From Blastobasis lacticolella (lineage: Eukaryota > Arthropoda > Insecta > Lepidoptera > Blastobasidae), in assembly GCA_905147135.1 (NCBI GenBank), contig LR990059.1, positions 13,973,001 to 14,037,000 on the forward strand: DNA of 64,000 nucleotides. The letters run 5' to 3'. Within the stretch, counting starts at the first letter, position 1, and every line of letters starts with the position of its first letter. A program made the translations under genes and the position numbers. Of the stretch, positions 1-11,700 are shown piece by piece. Below the pieces are notes generated by a model. It made no database searches. It had not been told where the DNA came from and saw nothing but the letters and a program-made list of their open reading frames with translations.

Positions 1-355
1 ATATTACCGGGTTTTTACCTCGAGATAAAAACAATTAACAAACCCTATAATATATGTAGTGAAAGTGTAGTGTATATATAATAACCACGAAAGTCTTAAA
101 ACGTATACCAACAGTTGTGTTCCGGTTTGGAAGATTAGGCAGCTTGTATGATTACGGGCAAGAAGACCACATAGTACATACTCAACGCGCCTGTGATGAT
201 AAATTTTTCTTGTCCTAAATCGTAGATGTTAACCCTACAACTCAGTATCAAACGATATCTGCTCGTTACATGTGATGGAAAACCTGATGAAAAACCTTTC
301 AACCCGGAATATAAACAACTGCCGTTTCGAACATAAAGACAAAATAAATACTCAC

Positions 356-961
356 TGGTTCCGTGTCGCAAGTCTCCAAATCAGATATAGGATCATCCCC
401 ACAGTAATATTCTGCTTGTAGGAACGGTGGCCTGGGCGGCGGCGGCAATAGGAACTCAGGAGGTGGCCCAAGACAGTCACACTCCGTCAAGTCCGTGGGC
501 TCTATCTCCCACATCTCGTACTTATCTAACTTAACACTACTCACAACCCTTTCACTGATATCACTATCACTATAATCACTAATATCACGTTTCTCACGGT
601 TTACATAGTTTGAAGTCCTTTCTTTTATCAAATTCGCTATGTAAAGTTCGTCGTCGACGTCACTCCACACGTTCTCTCTGACTTTTTCGTCTTCTTCATT
701 GTCATCTGTTGACTCCTTTCTTACTTCGGCCGCTATAACGCGTTTTTCGATACCACCATTAACGTTAACATCTGCGTTCTCGCTGTTATTTTCTTGAACA
801 CCAATTCGGGCATCATTTTCTTGTATTTCTGTATTATGATCAGATTTCACATCGTTGTTCCCAATTGGGTTTCTGTTGTTGTAATTGACGTTGCCGAAGC
901 CATTCCGTCGCGTCCAAAAAGCCGTGCGCTTAGTTGGACTACCGATGTACCTTTCGGCCAT
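356..961 (-). CDS. First coding exon of an unrecognised acidic, proline-tailed protein (partial gene)
   Basis: This is the only convincing coding segment. Read on the minus strand it gives 202 codons from an ATG at 961-959 and then meets a strong donor (GTGAGTAT from 355 leftwards), which closes the exon in phase 0 after Glu-Pro. Upstream, a pyrimidine-rich tract ending TTGCAG sits at 984 onward, so the exon probably spans 983-356. The in-frame TAA at its 5' edge, before the ATG, suggests those 22 bases are 5' UTR and that this ATG is the start. The protein is basic at residues 1-20, Asn-rich at 27-70, strongly acidic at 84-106, has an Asp/Ser repeat at 126-136 and a proline run (PPPEFLLPPPPRPP) at 166-179. 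No signal peptide, membrane segment or enzyme motif is visible. The proline run could bind SH3 or WW domains (inference). I do not recognise the family; later exons lie beyond position 1. Confidence 0.72.
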
Positions 962-983
962 ACGCAGTCTTCTTTCACGTTAC

Positions 984-1001
984 CTGCAACAACAAATAGA
1001 A
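984..1001 (-). other. 3' splice acceptor upstream of the coding exon
   Basis: On the minus strand a T-rich run ends in TTGTTGTTGCAG just before position 983. This is a typical insect acceptor. It implies at least one further, probably untranslated, exon to the right, so part of this window is intron. Confidence 0.6.
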
Positions 1002-2639
1002 TATAAATGAAACCGTTATTGCAGCTGGAGTGTGAGCAAACCAATTTGTCTGCTTTAGAGTTTGATATATCGTTTCAGGGATCAATCTACTTATTATTTG
1101 ATAGGAAAGCTAACACCTCATTTTGTGTAACAAAGACGCCGCAATTAGAGGCTACCACGTTTGTGAGCACAATGGCTGCGGAACCTGTACCGATATCATC
1201 GTTCGTTCAGTGCTTATTTTAATTTATTTTTTATCGGCTCAAATTGGATGGACGGGTTTGGAGGTATGCTCATTTCGTCGCTATCACGATGGACTCTTCA
1301 ATTCCAATTGGAAAGTTTAAAGTTCAATACATAGCGTGTTATAAATATAACTTATTCGGTTTTAGTTAAAACCTCCAATCAAGGAAAAAACACATAAAAT
1401 AATACTAATTATTTTATAGACTTAAGTCTAATATAGATTGTTTATTTTCCTCTTCTTTTCTTTATTATATGCTTCTGCAATACAACGTGCCGTTCAAAAC
1501 AACGTGACTCATATTGAAACGTCCTATGTAAGTAGATTGATCTATTCAAGCAGTCAGCTTTTGCAACATCTATAATATGGAGATGACATTCAGGTATTTC
1601 GTGATGTGAAAGTAGTCCTGATTTTACAATCAGATAGGTATTATACGAAATCAATATCACAGTTATGTATTTTTAGAAACGTAGCCTATGTCGCCATATG
1701 CTTATAACTATAATAAATATATTGCTTGAGTATGTGCTTGTTAAGTATATAACAAGTAACAAGACTGATACGTCTGTCAAGGTCTATTTAATATGTAGCA
1801 CACTTCTAATAACAAAAAATTTAAGAAAACCTGACAAGAATCCCAAACACTCGTCTTACTTAAAAGTACTGATCAACAAGTGCTGAACGCCTGTATAGTT
1901 ACACAGTCGTTAATTAGACAGCGTGTGTATAAACTTATCTGGACCATGACAGCGTCGCTGTTGTTAGAATTGGCATGACATTTCAAAATGGTGACAGTTA
2001 GTTTCAGTTTTGGCCACCGCCGGGTCAGATAGTGGAGTTACACAGGGCTTCTGTCAAGTTATACGTTTACGTACACGTATAAACAATTTTTATTAGTAAG
2101 ACGTTGATCAGTAAGCATAAAATCGTATACGAAATCTGTGTTAGTAACATAGCATTGTGTCATTCCGGCGAAATTTTGACAAACAATTTCAATTTCACTT
2201 CAAGCCACATCTTTTGAAGCTCCTCGACCGAAAAATGTTCGCCACTTCACAAGACTCGACTCGGAGATTTGATTGAGCTGCGGTGTGAGCGCAATTATGC
2301 ATGCGTAAGCCATTTCTGAGGTGTGGCGGGTTCAAGGGTCAGGCCGGTCTGATCTCTCGAGGAAAGTACGGATAACATATTTAGAGAGCCGTTTGCTTGT
2401 GAAAATTGTGATGTTAGGAGCGCAGCTTTTTTTTCGAATCGAGCAATAGCAATGAATACATTTGGAGTGGATTGTGTATTTATTTTGAACTATGCAGATA
2501 GTGGATGTTTGATGTTGAACTGTTAGAATTGATTGGAGCTTTCGATGTATGTTAGGTTAATGAAAATGAGAGAGAAATGGAATGGGATTAGTTGATTACA
2601 ATATGTGAATTGCGATCATATAAAAAGAGTTTGCCGAAA
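1002..2639. other. AT-rich intron or upstream DNA, nothing assigned
   Basis: No open frame here has codon structure or a recognisable motif. The short frames are chance. Around 2160-2340 the sequence is slightly richer in CG but shows no assignable element. Confidence 0.5.
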
Positions 2640-2745
2640 ATGAGGGCGCTACACTTATATCAAGTTGTTTAGTTTTAATAATGAAAAACAGTTTTTACAT
2701 CTGTCTCAGCAAACTTTTTTGCCAAGCTGTAAATTACTTAACAAT
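2640..2745 (+). repeat. Headless SINE-C fragment
   Basis: It shares ordered blocks with the element at 63402-63690: an AGGGCGCT block, then ACAGTTNTTACATCTGTC, then a T-run followed by CAAGCTGTA. The tRNA-like head of the other copy is missing. The similarity is patchy, so the boundaries are approximate. Confidence 0.35.
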
Positions 2746-3689
2746 ATAATACCTACGGTTTGAGCATTTAATGTCTGGCGAACAAAATTAGAAAAACTAA
2801 AAGACAATCACAATATTTGAATGTGTCAAAACTGACGTTTCACAAATAACAAATCGGACGCTTCAATCCCAACAAACGGCCCGGACATCCATCAAGCAAA
2901 AACAACATGAATAATTCCATACGTACACGACTAATTAAAGCATGCAGGTGAGATCAATGACTGTCAATAGGTCGGAGTCTCGTTAACATTTTGGTTCGGA
3001 CACTCGAGTGCTGTCAGGGATAACCTGACAACGCCACAATGCCTCACAGAGGGCCTCTTGGGCCCACGAGGCTCTTAACGAGCCTATTCTGGCGGTTTCT
3101 CACGTGAAATATTGCCAACTCTGACAGGTTAAGCCGTCGTATCTCAAAGTTTCTTTCAGCTTGATGTGTTGAAAATGTTCATGTATGTTAATTATGGGCT
3201 CCGAGTACAAATAATTTAGTTATGGCATTTTATGTTTTGAAAGTTTCTAATTTCCCTTAACTTAACTATAATTTCTTTTCACAAATTACGGCGAGTAACG
3301 AATTCTGAAGTATTCGGTAAGTTTAAAATATGTATGATTTAGTTGCCACAGCTGAACATATACAGCCTAAACCATTGATGAAATTTAGTACCTATAGATT
3401 AAATTTCAGGCCCTTTTTTATTTCATTTATTCAAGTTACTTATAAATACAGATTTGCAAACAGAATTGAACAGATTGAGAAGCTGCGTGCAAAGTCACCA
3501 ACTTTGACGGCTTGCGCATAAGTATTGTCCTAATTCTCAATTGACACTTGAGTTGTGCTGTCTTGAGAGTTGGTGATCAAAGGTATGACACGGGTCTGTA
3601 AACTATACGTAATTATAGGATCGTTTTTAGTGTATTCCATTGATTTGAAGTAGGCATTGATTACGGATAGGTATCCGTTGTATATCATT
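2746..3689. other. Unassigned intergenic or intronic DNA
   Basis: No gene was recognised. At 3050-3085 there are short overlapping inverted words (GGCCTC, GGGCCC, GAGGCTC, GAGCC) that could fold, but no known element was identified. Confidence 0.4.
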
Positions 3690-3881
3690 GAATCCCACTC
3701 CGCCATGTACTAATGACTCTTTTCTGAGTTATGTACATTAGTTGAATGCTAATCGATGTTCTTACAGTGAGGTGACTAAGTGTGTAACCATGATCCAATC
3801 TAGTCAGGTTCCCCTGTTAACAGGGTCACGGAGGTGAGATGGCAGTCGCTCCACTGTAATTACCTGATCATGGTCAAGGCG
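3690..3881 (+). mobile_element. SINE-A copy, tRNA head missing, 3' end missing
   Basis: The body matches the other SINE-A copies, with the shared blocks GCCATGTACTAATGAC, TGAGTTATGTACATTA, CATGATCCAATCT and AGGGTCACGGAGG. It begins at GAATCCCAC, inside the B box, with unrelated sequence to the left. It also stops early, at the GGTCAAGGCG block, and lacks an internal piece. It cannot be mobilised by its own promoter. Confidence 0.85.
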
Positions 3882-4959
3882 TAGTTTGTAGTAGGTACTC
3901 CTAGATTCCTTACTCAAATTCAGTAATATTGTTTGTAGCGCTTTCAGTTGATGTAATTGAAAATGTTGTCGATAGTAAGATATTCGTAGTAGATATTTTC
4001 ACAAAATATAAGTATGGCTTTTTTAATATGGAGTAATGTCGCAGAAGTTGTATTAAATTTTAAAAGACACCGTCTTTCACCGATGTATTCATACAGCAAC
4101 AAATACGCAGAATAAGCAAATAATTTCATATGCAAAAAGCTTTTATAACATACCGCCGACATTCACTTATAAATATTGGTACATATAAAAATCTTATTCA
4201 TACCCTCAAGGACAACATTGAAAAGAAATACTCCGAAATACCTTATTGGAAATGCTGATTGAAGATAGCTTGCGCAATACTCTCGAAGTAATTGAAAATA
4301 CTAACATTGTTCAAATAACTCACGATTGTTGCAAACATATTCAGTGGGCGTAATTTATCTTTCTAATTAATCTAAGCATACTTAGATGGTTCTCATCAGT
4401 AATTACTATTTGCCTCGCTGCTCATGTTTGTATCAGTCGGATTGAGTTTATTTTCATTCCGATCCCAGTAATCTTCTTAATTAAATTGTTGCTTCAAATG
4501 ATCGAAAATTCAAATTATTGGCTAATGCTCTTATATTTTAATTAAGTGGATAAGTATTTCGATACATATCTACAAATGCTTCCACGAATAGAACCGAGTG
4601 ATTCAGCCACCACGCAATTTCGTACTACAAGACTTGTATGCATAGCAAAAATATACACATAATACAAATAAGAAATGCGTGCGACGGTATCTCAACGACC
4701 ACCGGCGTAACTTGAGTCATTCGACATCAAAGGAAATAAAACTGGTTGAAGGAGTGTTGATATTGGTTAATTTATTGCGTATCGCTTAATGGTTTACATT
4801 TGCAAATAGCGCGTTTCGGTTCAAATTATTTGCATTTATGTCTTTACTAGTGTTTCCTTTTTTCGTCTTTATTTTTTTTTACTTTAGTCAAATTAGTACT
4901 CGGATTATTAGTGGTATTTTGAGCGTTACGGACTCAGAGTGAGAATAATATTTTATGTA
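3882..4959. other. AT-rich DNA, nothing assigned
   Basis: No repeat family or coding signal was recognised. The last 18 bases (4942-4959) may be the left target-site duplication of the next SINE. Confidence 0.4.
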
Positions 4960-5291
4960 GAGCGTCGGTAGCCTAATCGTTAAGGGGTCGGACCTGTAAG
5001 CGAGAGGTACCGGGTTCAAACCCCAGTGCCGCCATGTAGTTGGAGACTCTTTTCTAAGTTATGTACATTAATTGAACACTAACCGGTGGAGGAAAATATC
5101 GCGATAAAACCAGCACATTCAGGTGACTGAATGTATAACCATGATTCAATATAGTCAGGTTATCAGGGTCACGGTGGTAAGATATGGCAGTCACTCCACA
5201 GGAATTACATAATTTGCCAAATCCTGGATCATGGTCAAGGCGGACTCCGGGTCATTAGCACAACCAGGACATTACCACAAAGACTATATTA
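4960..5291 (+). mobile_element. SINE-A copy, near full length, with tRNA-derived head
   Basis: This is a short retroposon copied by a LINE's enzymes. The head carries both internal RNA polymerase III promoter boxes: A box TAGCCTAATCG at 4969-4979 and B box GGTTCAAACCC at 5013-5023. The rest of the head does not close an acceptor stem, so it is not a working tRNA. The body contains all family blocks and ends in the shared LINE-like tail. Flanks AGAATAATATTTTATGTA (4942-4959) and a diverged partner at 5292-5310 look like an old target-site duplication. Confidence 0.88.
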
Positions 5292-6030
5292 AGAATGAAA
5301 TATTTTTGCAAAGCCTTCACCGTATGTCTGTCTATCTGAGTAACTGCCATTAGCTTGTACGGCATCCAATTTTAATAAAAGCATTGTCGTCGACGCCAGT
5401 CGCCTTAATTCCAACATATCCTTATAGTTTTGCCAAACACCATCACTATATACTGGAATATCCGGCCATGTTTGTCTGGGGTATAATAACATTAATCCGA
5501 GGCATGTAACACGCTAGTTAATTAGTTTCCCCTCATGAAGATTTGTTTCCTCACACGAACGGCATGTGTTGGAGTAGATAAGTTAATATTAACATTGGAA
5601 TTCGGATGGTAAGGGAAATTATGTCGGAATACTGTGGAGCAGGCATTAGGTACGTCAAATGCCGAGGTTCAGTATGCTCCAAGAGTTTAGAAACTAATTA
5701 CGATTAACGACGTTGTCCTTGACGATTTTCAATCTAAACACCTAAAGCGTAGCAGGTTTATGAAACTATATTTTGTTGGTCCGAATTCGTCAAATCTATT
5801 GCGCAGAATTGAAGATCAACAAGTACTTTATCACAAACTAAAGTGAAGTTAACTTAAAATGAAGCGCGATTGCATTTGATACATTTGTTGTTTCAACGTT
5901 TTTTACCACTATGATGACAAACATAGATACGGCCCTGATTGAACAATATAATATAACCGTCATCCATTTGAGCCACTCGACCTAAAGCAATATGGACAAA
6001 ACCGTGAGCAACTTACCGCCGCTTAAACCC
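5292..6030. other. AT-rich DNA, nothing assigned
   Basis: No coding or repeat signal that I can name. The short minus-strand frame at 5289-5492 overlaps the SINE tail and looks like chance. Confidence 0.4.
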
Positions 6031-6490
6031 ATCACCGAAACGAGTACGACAAACGCTGTCTTAACCGCCGATGGCACAGAAATCGGCTTGCACACAGACG
6101 GTTAAAACGCTTTGGCTCGTAAGAGGGTGAGCGCTGTTTACATGTTTGTTCTGGTGTTAGCCGCTGTTGTGCTAATGGGCCCGGTAGCGGCTCCTCTTGT
6201 TCTGTACCGGCTTCGGGTAGTGTATACAGTCCGACCGATCGTTCAAGGTCTTTTTTGATATGCGATCTTAGAATAAAAAAATCGGGTGGGGCTGTGTCGG
6301 AACACACGATCTTCGGTTTTAACGTGAAACGCCTATCTTGGCAGCTTTGAGACGCTCTCGAAACCGTCTCGCTCGTCTAGCGCAGAACATTGGGGTACCC
6401 ACTGTCCACGATTAATGTAACTACTGTTTGTTGATGAGCCCGGTAGCGGCTCTTCGTGCTCCACGTACTGGATTTGGGAGTATACAATTT
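6031..6490. repeat. GC-richer segment with an internal duplicated motif
   Basis: The word GCCCGGTAGCGGCTC occurs twice, at 6179-6193 and 6439-6453, 260 bases apart, each followed by TTG/CGTGCTC-like and GTATAC sequence. Base composition is higher in GC than the flanks, which suggests decayed mobile DNA. The 91-codon minus-strand frame here has no recognisable motif. Confidence 0.4.
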
Positions 6491-7139
6491 ATACCATACG
6501 GATAATAAAAAAATAACTGAGTTTAGTTTGGTGGAAAACAAAATGTTCGTGTTGAAAATTTCTCAATTCCATTCATTCATTCCAGGAATGGTTGCTTTTA
6601 AACAACGACAGCTTTGGTGATTTTAAATATCGTTATAACAATGTTTTTCTAGTAATACATAATCCATTAGGAAACGCATTAGTAATGGGTAATAATACTA
6701 GTCTGTGCCCCAAATAAAAGGTTTAAAACAATAAATTGATATTACAAATTGGACAGTGTGTATCAACGAGAAGCCGTCAACGATCGGCTTTGTTAAGTCT
6801 TGGAGAAAATACGCAGTTTAACATCGGTAAACATTTTGCGTATCAAGACCACCTATATCGGCTATTTGTTTTTACGTAAGCAATATAATCTTAATGTTTT
6901 TTCAAAGCTTGTTAATAAATTCCTGGTTGCAAAGACATCCGTAAATACAGCCTCTTCTTCTACAGATATAATATGTAAAGCATAAGATCATAAATGTATT
7001 AGAGCGTTGGCAATAAAGTCACAATACTTATAAACAAGAAACGAGGCCAATATTGCCATAAACGGCTTTGCGAGCATGTGAATAAGCAAAACAACCTCGT
7101 AACCCAATTTTTTACGCCATTCATATTCGCTGAGAAAAT
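6491..7139. other. AT-rich DNA, nothing assigned
   Basis: No gene or named repeat seen. Confidence 0.4.
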
Positions 7140-7470
7140 TTAGTGTGAGCCTCGCAGTGTTGAGTACATGGTTCAAACGTATCCGTTTGGGTTCGTATTG
7201 CCGAGCGTTTGCCAAGAGGCATCTCTTGTGCCAGAGGCTGCCAAAGCGCGGCATTCGTTACTGAACGGAACGCCTCTCCACGTACCGTTCCCCCCTCGAG
7301 GGGAAGTCTTGGCAACAATACGGAATCCTCGCATATTGAGTCCACCATTTTGTTTGAGCTGAGATGAACGCCAGCCAAATACTTGGTCCCCATAAAAATG
7401 GGTCGGATGTCACTGCCGGTGAAAGTAATCAGGATATTGCCAATATTCCGAGATTTGGGTTCAAAATTGA
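7140..7470. other. GC-richer unassigned block
   Basis: Overlapping short frames on both strands with no known motif, and a composition unlike the surrounding AT-rich DNA. This is probably an old transposon remnant, possibly related to 6031-6490, but I see no shared long word. Confidence 0.3.
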
Positions 7471-9490
7471 ACGCTCAGAAGCGTTTAGGTAATGCTGATC
7501 CTTTCCTCGGCAAAAATTACGAGGTATTCCATACGAAAATTAGATTTTATACATTCAAGCAAGTTTTATGGTATCATGAAACATTCCATTCAAAACAATA
7601 CTAAAGTAAAATATGTAAAAGCATGAAAACATGCATTATTCTTTTCAAGTTTTTCTAAAGTGTCATGCCAACTTTAAATAATGACATCTGCATCGGTTAC
7701 AACAAAAAATAACAGGTATCAATAAATGTCAGGCAAAGTTCTCATTACTTACACACCGTTGGTACGTGTCCAATTTCATCGCATTTTTCAACTACATTTT
7801 ACTTACTCCAGTAAGTACTGCCTGTGACATTAAAGAATGCTTCCTTGTGTAGTGATATATTATTTAATGTTTTTAAGTTTTCGATCGGAAGAGTTATGGT
7901 TTTCGTAGCAGCCAACGTTCCGAGATTTAATCTCGGAAGTCGGTATAAATTGGTTTATGGATTGAAAGGACGCTTTTAAATTTGTTTAGTTTTCATTGTG
8001 TTTCTGCTATAAATTTGTAGAACGGATTTTCTTTGTAATCATGTTTCAGAACTATTCTTTTCATGGATCAACCTATTGATAGCTTTTCAAATTTTATATT
8101 AATTAATTTTGTTATTTCTCGAATGTTTTGTTAAGTTTTATAACACTATTAAAGTAATCTATTTAAAATTAAGCACGAATTTCCAAGATCAACTTCCAAA
8201 ATTGAAACTCTTACCGCATCCCTGCTCAATTACTGCTCTCTTAATTGCATTCCAAGATAGAAATTTTCAGCGAACACAGCGCGGTTGCTGGCATGTTGGA
8301 GCGAGATGCAGAATCACGACTATCCGACTGACTGTGATAGCGGTCTAAAAACTGAAGGGTCTTAATTAAGATCTCAAACGAGGCCAATTTACAAGAAAAC
8401 CGTACGTGCTCCCAGAGCTCAGAAGCTGTTAGACACGGATGCTAATAAGGATGTCTTTAGTTCCTGTTTTTAGGAATAGAATGCTATTTTGCGAACATTG
8501 AGTTGCTAGTTTCTTAGTTAGTGTTTCCTTTCAAATGGTTTGCATTTTCTATTTCGTTTCGATATTGTTGCATCTTTTTTGTTTTAGGAAACATACAGAG
8601 TTCTCAGCAAAAAATATATCCTCGCTAATATTTCTCGCTTTAATTTTATCATGCTTTTTTATTGCACAGCTCCTCAGAGAAGAGTACTGCCAGGAAATTA
8701 GTGAGAATTTCGACGAGGAATTCTGGCACACGGTAATAATTGCTCGCACGTGACCAAGGTTTAATGGTTTCTGACACGGATGCAATTTATAGAAATTGGC
8801 TCCCTCTTCCGTAGATACTTAGGTAGTTAAATGCCTACTCGATTTATATGGTAATGCAATTCACTGGGGCTATTATTATTATTAGTGAAATTGCACAACC
8901 TGTGGTATGAGATACTCTTTCGGAAGGCTGTTACCATTTTCGATAGAAGGTGATACCTCGCAATCATCACATGATAATGATGAAGGAAGAGGTATAAAAA
9001 AATAAATTAAAACACAGTAATTACCTAACCATCCATCCGCTTTCTTACCAATATTCCAGATCTTCTTTGCAATAATAATTGAATTAAAAAAAAACCTGAA
9101 AAAAACCAAGTGCGCACATATACACATATAGACAACCGACACCTCTAACTAAAAACAAGTCTATGGCCGGCATGCAGTATTTATGTTGTCAATAAAACTT
9201 GGCGCGTCGCACGGGAGTCCTTGCCGACATAAACACGAATGAAAATAGTCTCCCGCTTTTTGTCCACCATTCCCTGTGCAGGGAGATTAAACGTCACTCG
9301 ACGACGCCAGGGAAAAGGAGGTAGGAGGTATGCATAGCGACACTAACCTGTGCAGTGAGTAATATTAGGTCCTTATTCCTGTGAAATTGCACTTTTTCAT
9401 GGTGAAAACGACGGAAATTTTAATTCTCTTGCAAGCGATCATTTTCATCTTGGAAATTAGACATTCTATTCTAATGAAATTTTATAAGAA
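7471..9490. other. AT-rich DNA with one perfect small hairpin
   Basis: No gene recognised. The only structure noted is the hairpin at 7918-7938, listed separately. Confidence 0.4.
7918..7938. repeat. Perfect 9-bp hairpin
   Basis: TTCCGAGAT at 7918-7926, the 3-base loop TTA, and ATCTCGGAA at 7930-7938. Its role is unknown. Confidence 0.6.
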
Positions 9491-9492
9491 CC

Positions 9493-9507
9493 GAGAGAGA
9501 GAGAGAG
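9493..9507. repeat. (GA)n microsatellite
   Basis: Fifteen bases of uninterrupted alternating GA. Confidence 0.9.
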
Positions 9508-9521
9508 TACGTATGGTTAAA

Positions 9522-9570
9522 AACCAGGTGAGATGGCGGTCAAATGCCTGCCTAGTCTAACAAAAAAAAG
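9522..9570 (+). mobile_element. LINE 3'-end fragment (family with GTCAAATGCCTG tail)
   Basis: It carries AGGTGAGATGGCGGTCAAAT followed by GCCTGCCTAGTCTAAC and an A-run. The same tail is found at 34195-34405 and, inverted, at 50764-50833. The A-run fits the 3' end of a retrotransposon. Only the tail is left. Confidence 0.6.
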
Positions 9571-9615
9571 TAAAACGGGATATGTTTATCTTTTTATAGG
9601 TGTAAGTAAACTTAT

Positions 9616-9867
9616 CATCATCACAGCCCGTAACAGTCCACTGCAGGACTTAGGGCCTTTTCCACGAAAAGGGAGGTTATTGCCATAATCTCCACGCTTG
9701 GCAGACGGGTAGGAGATAGCAGTGTTTAAATATAACAATGGAAAATGCTGCTGCCCATTTTCCAGACTACGGAGACTCTTGATCTTTTGCCTCGAAAACA
9801 TTAGTCGCCTTCTACGACACCCATTAGTGTAAGGGTGCTATTCTACTCTGCCGGACGCCACACGGCT
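9616..9867 (-). mobile_element. SINE-B copy with 11-bp target-site duplication
   Basis: A short non-coding retroposon, head at the right and (GAT)n-type tail at the left. AGTAAACTTAT flanks it perfectly at 9605-9615 and 9868-9878, so both ends are exact. The body matches the copies at 35850 and 38259 throughout: CTGCAGGACT, TTATTGCCATAATCTCCACG, CATTTTCCAG, TTAGTCGCCTT, CCACACGGC. No pol III boxes were recognised. Confidence 0.88.
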
Positions 9868-10375
9868 AGTAAACTTATGAAACTACTTTTTTAATTCTAA
9901 AGTTACTCTCTTTTAGAAATGGTGTGTTATTTTTGCCCTGAAACTTTTAATTGGATAATTATTGGACTGTTAAGTAGCTATTTGAGTAAAAATCGACAAT
10001 TACTCAAAAATCTAGTTAACCAAGGTGCCTAGTTAAACCAGGTGGATAAATTATGTCCTCGAGAAGTAGGAAGTCATAGCAACTTGTCATGAATCGCTAG
10101 AGGAATGCAATGTTGTTTCCTTACTATGCAGTTTGTCCCTGAAATACGGCGACATTTATTAAGTAAGGCTGTTTCCTCACTACTGTCTTAACTTATGATA
10201 CATTTATGTACGCGTATGGTAAGTATTTAAACCAAACTTTAAAAAAATCCTGTGGTACCTTGTTGTACTCAATACTCAACTTATTATTATAAATGCACGT
10301 GTTTCTAAATCTTTACAATTTAATGTTTTCTTACAGTTGAATGTTTCTTAATTTGTTAAGTGATGCTAGAGACTT
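9868..10375. other. AT-rich DNA, nothing assigned
   Basis: Apart from the 11-bp duplication at its left edge, nothing is recognised. Confidence 0.4.
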
Positions 10376-10587
10376 CTATACATAATATAAAACAAAGTCG
10401 CTGCCCACCCGCCGTCTGTCCGCACGTCCGTACGTCTGGCGTACATAGTACGCCTTTAAAAATACGTAACGGATTTTAAAGCGGGTTTCGACAATAGAGT
10501 GATTTAAGAAGAAGGTTTATAAGCAATAAAAAGAGCAGATAGGGATAAAGTAGGTGTACGCGAACAAAGTCGCGCCGGGTTCACTAG
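10376..10587 (+). mobile_element. Helitron-like (Lep1-type) non-autonomous element
   Basis: It starts CTATACATAATATAAAAC and ends GGGTTCACTAGT. The same ends are seen at 48922-49216, 52482-52702 and 53354-53591. It has no inverted repeats and no target-site duplication, and it ends in CTAGT, as expected of Helitron-type elements. The name Lep1 is from memory of lepidopteran Helitrons and was not checked. Confidence 0.6.
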
Positions 10588-11119
10588 TACTATAATTTTT
10601 TTTTCTCTACGTATTTTTTGTATTTTTGTGTTGTTTATTACGGAACAATTCCATTTAGGATTGAAATGAGTGGCGTCTTTTGGTGTCGTACGCCAAGATC
10701 CACTGTATCGCTGAGCCAGCACAGTAAGTAAGTAATTCCATTTGAAAAATTTCACTGGAACCCAAAACAACTTTAAAACAATAATTCGTTTTCCATAATA
10801 CACAATACAACGAAGTTGGTCTTAAGTCACAACAAGAGCTTAAGTTATGCGCCATAAATAGACTTCACTTTTTATGAAATAGTTCCTAGCTAGTAAGTAC
10901 ACTGGGAGTGTTTCCAACTGGCTGCAGGCTGCATACGTCAGTTTTTACTGTCGCATGAAGAAGCGACACAATGCTCGGACTGGGATGAATGGTCATTGTA
11001 TGGAACTTGCGACTATGTTTAATAGGACTTTACAGGTCGAGGTACAAGTCCTATAACTGTTCTGTTATTATGTTCTCGTAAACTTGGGCCTGGAGAGACT
11101 AAATGCGGAAGCTCACATT
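10588..11119. other. Unassigned DNA
   Basis: The minus-strand frames at 10504-10855 overlap the mobile element and its flank and show no motif. Nothing else recognised. Confidence 0.4.
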
Positions 11120-11262
11120 AACTTGACAAAGGAACGACCACGTTAGTACTATGGAATGATCTTCCTGCAGCGGTAGGCGAATCTCCTGGAGCATTGATGA
11201 AACAAGCTTTCTGCACATACCATCAGGTGGCGCTTGCTCGTAAATGAAGGGCAAATAGACCT
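11120..11262 (+). pseudogene. Decayed LINE reverse-transcriptase C-terminus
   Basis: One frame reads TLVLWNDLPAAV and then, after some 20 residues, a stop at 11246. LWNDLPAAV is the usual motif near the C-terminus of many insect LINE ORF2 proteins. The frame is closed upstream by stops, so this is a relic. After the stop there is a short non-coding tail. Confidence 0.5.
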
Positions 11263-11553
11263 ACATAAGATGTTGGTCTGCCACCCAAAGTGTCTTGGGT
11301 TCGATTTAAAATTTGTATTGATGATTGTTGATTTCTAATCTGATACAAAATGAAGATGGTATTTTAAAATTCCTACTCAAAACTGAAGCAATATTATATT
11401 TAGCAGCTACGGTCATAGCTTCTATCAAGTAGCCTTGAGACCTTAATGGTGCAACACCCCCTAACCTATGCATAGCTCTTAGCTTTTATAAACAGTCATT
11501 TGTGTTTGATTGAGATAATTTTTGGATAGGTACACTTAAGTAATCTAAACTAA

Positions 11554-11700
11554 CATATTATAAAACTACGTCCACACCACGTCTTTCTATCTGTCTGTCC
11601 GCGATAAGCTCAAAGACTATAGAACGAATTTTCGTGCATTTTTATCAATAGACAAGAGCTTCATGAGTAAGTTTTAGGTGTATAATTAGTTAAGGCCCGG
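11554..11700 (+). mobile_element. Diverged Helitron-like fragment
   Basis: It starts ACATATTATAAAACTACGTC and continues with GTCTGTCCGCGATAAGCTCA and an AACGAATTTTC block, as in common lepidopteran Helitron-like sequences. It is more diverged than the 10376 element and the right border is uncertain. Confidence 0.4.

Noticed and set aside
4960..5033. Possible tRNA gene
   Set aside because: A and B boxes are present but the acceptor stem does not close and the sequence continues as a SINE with other copies in the window.
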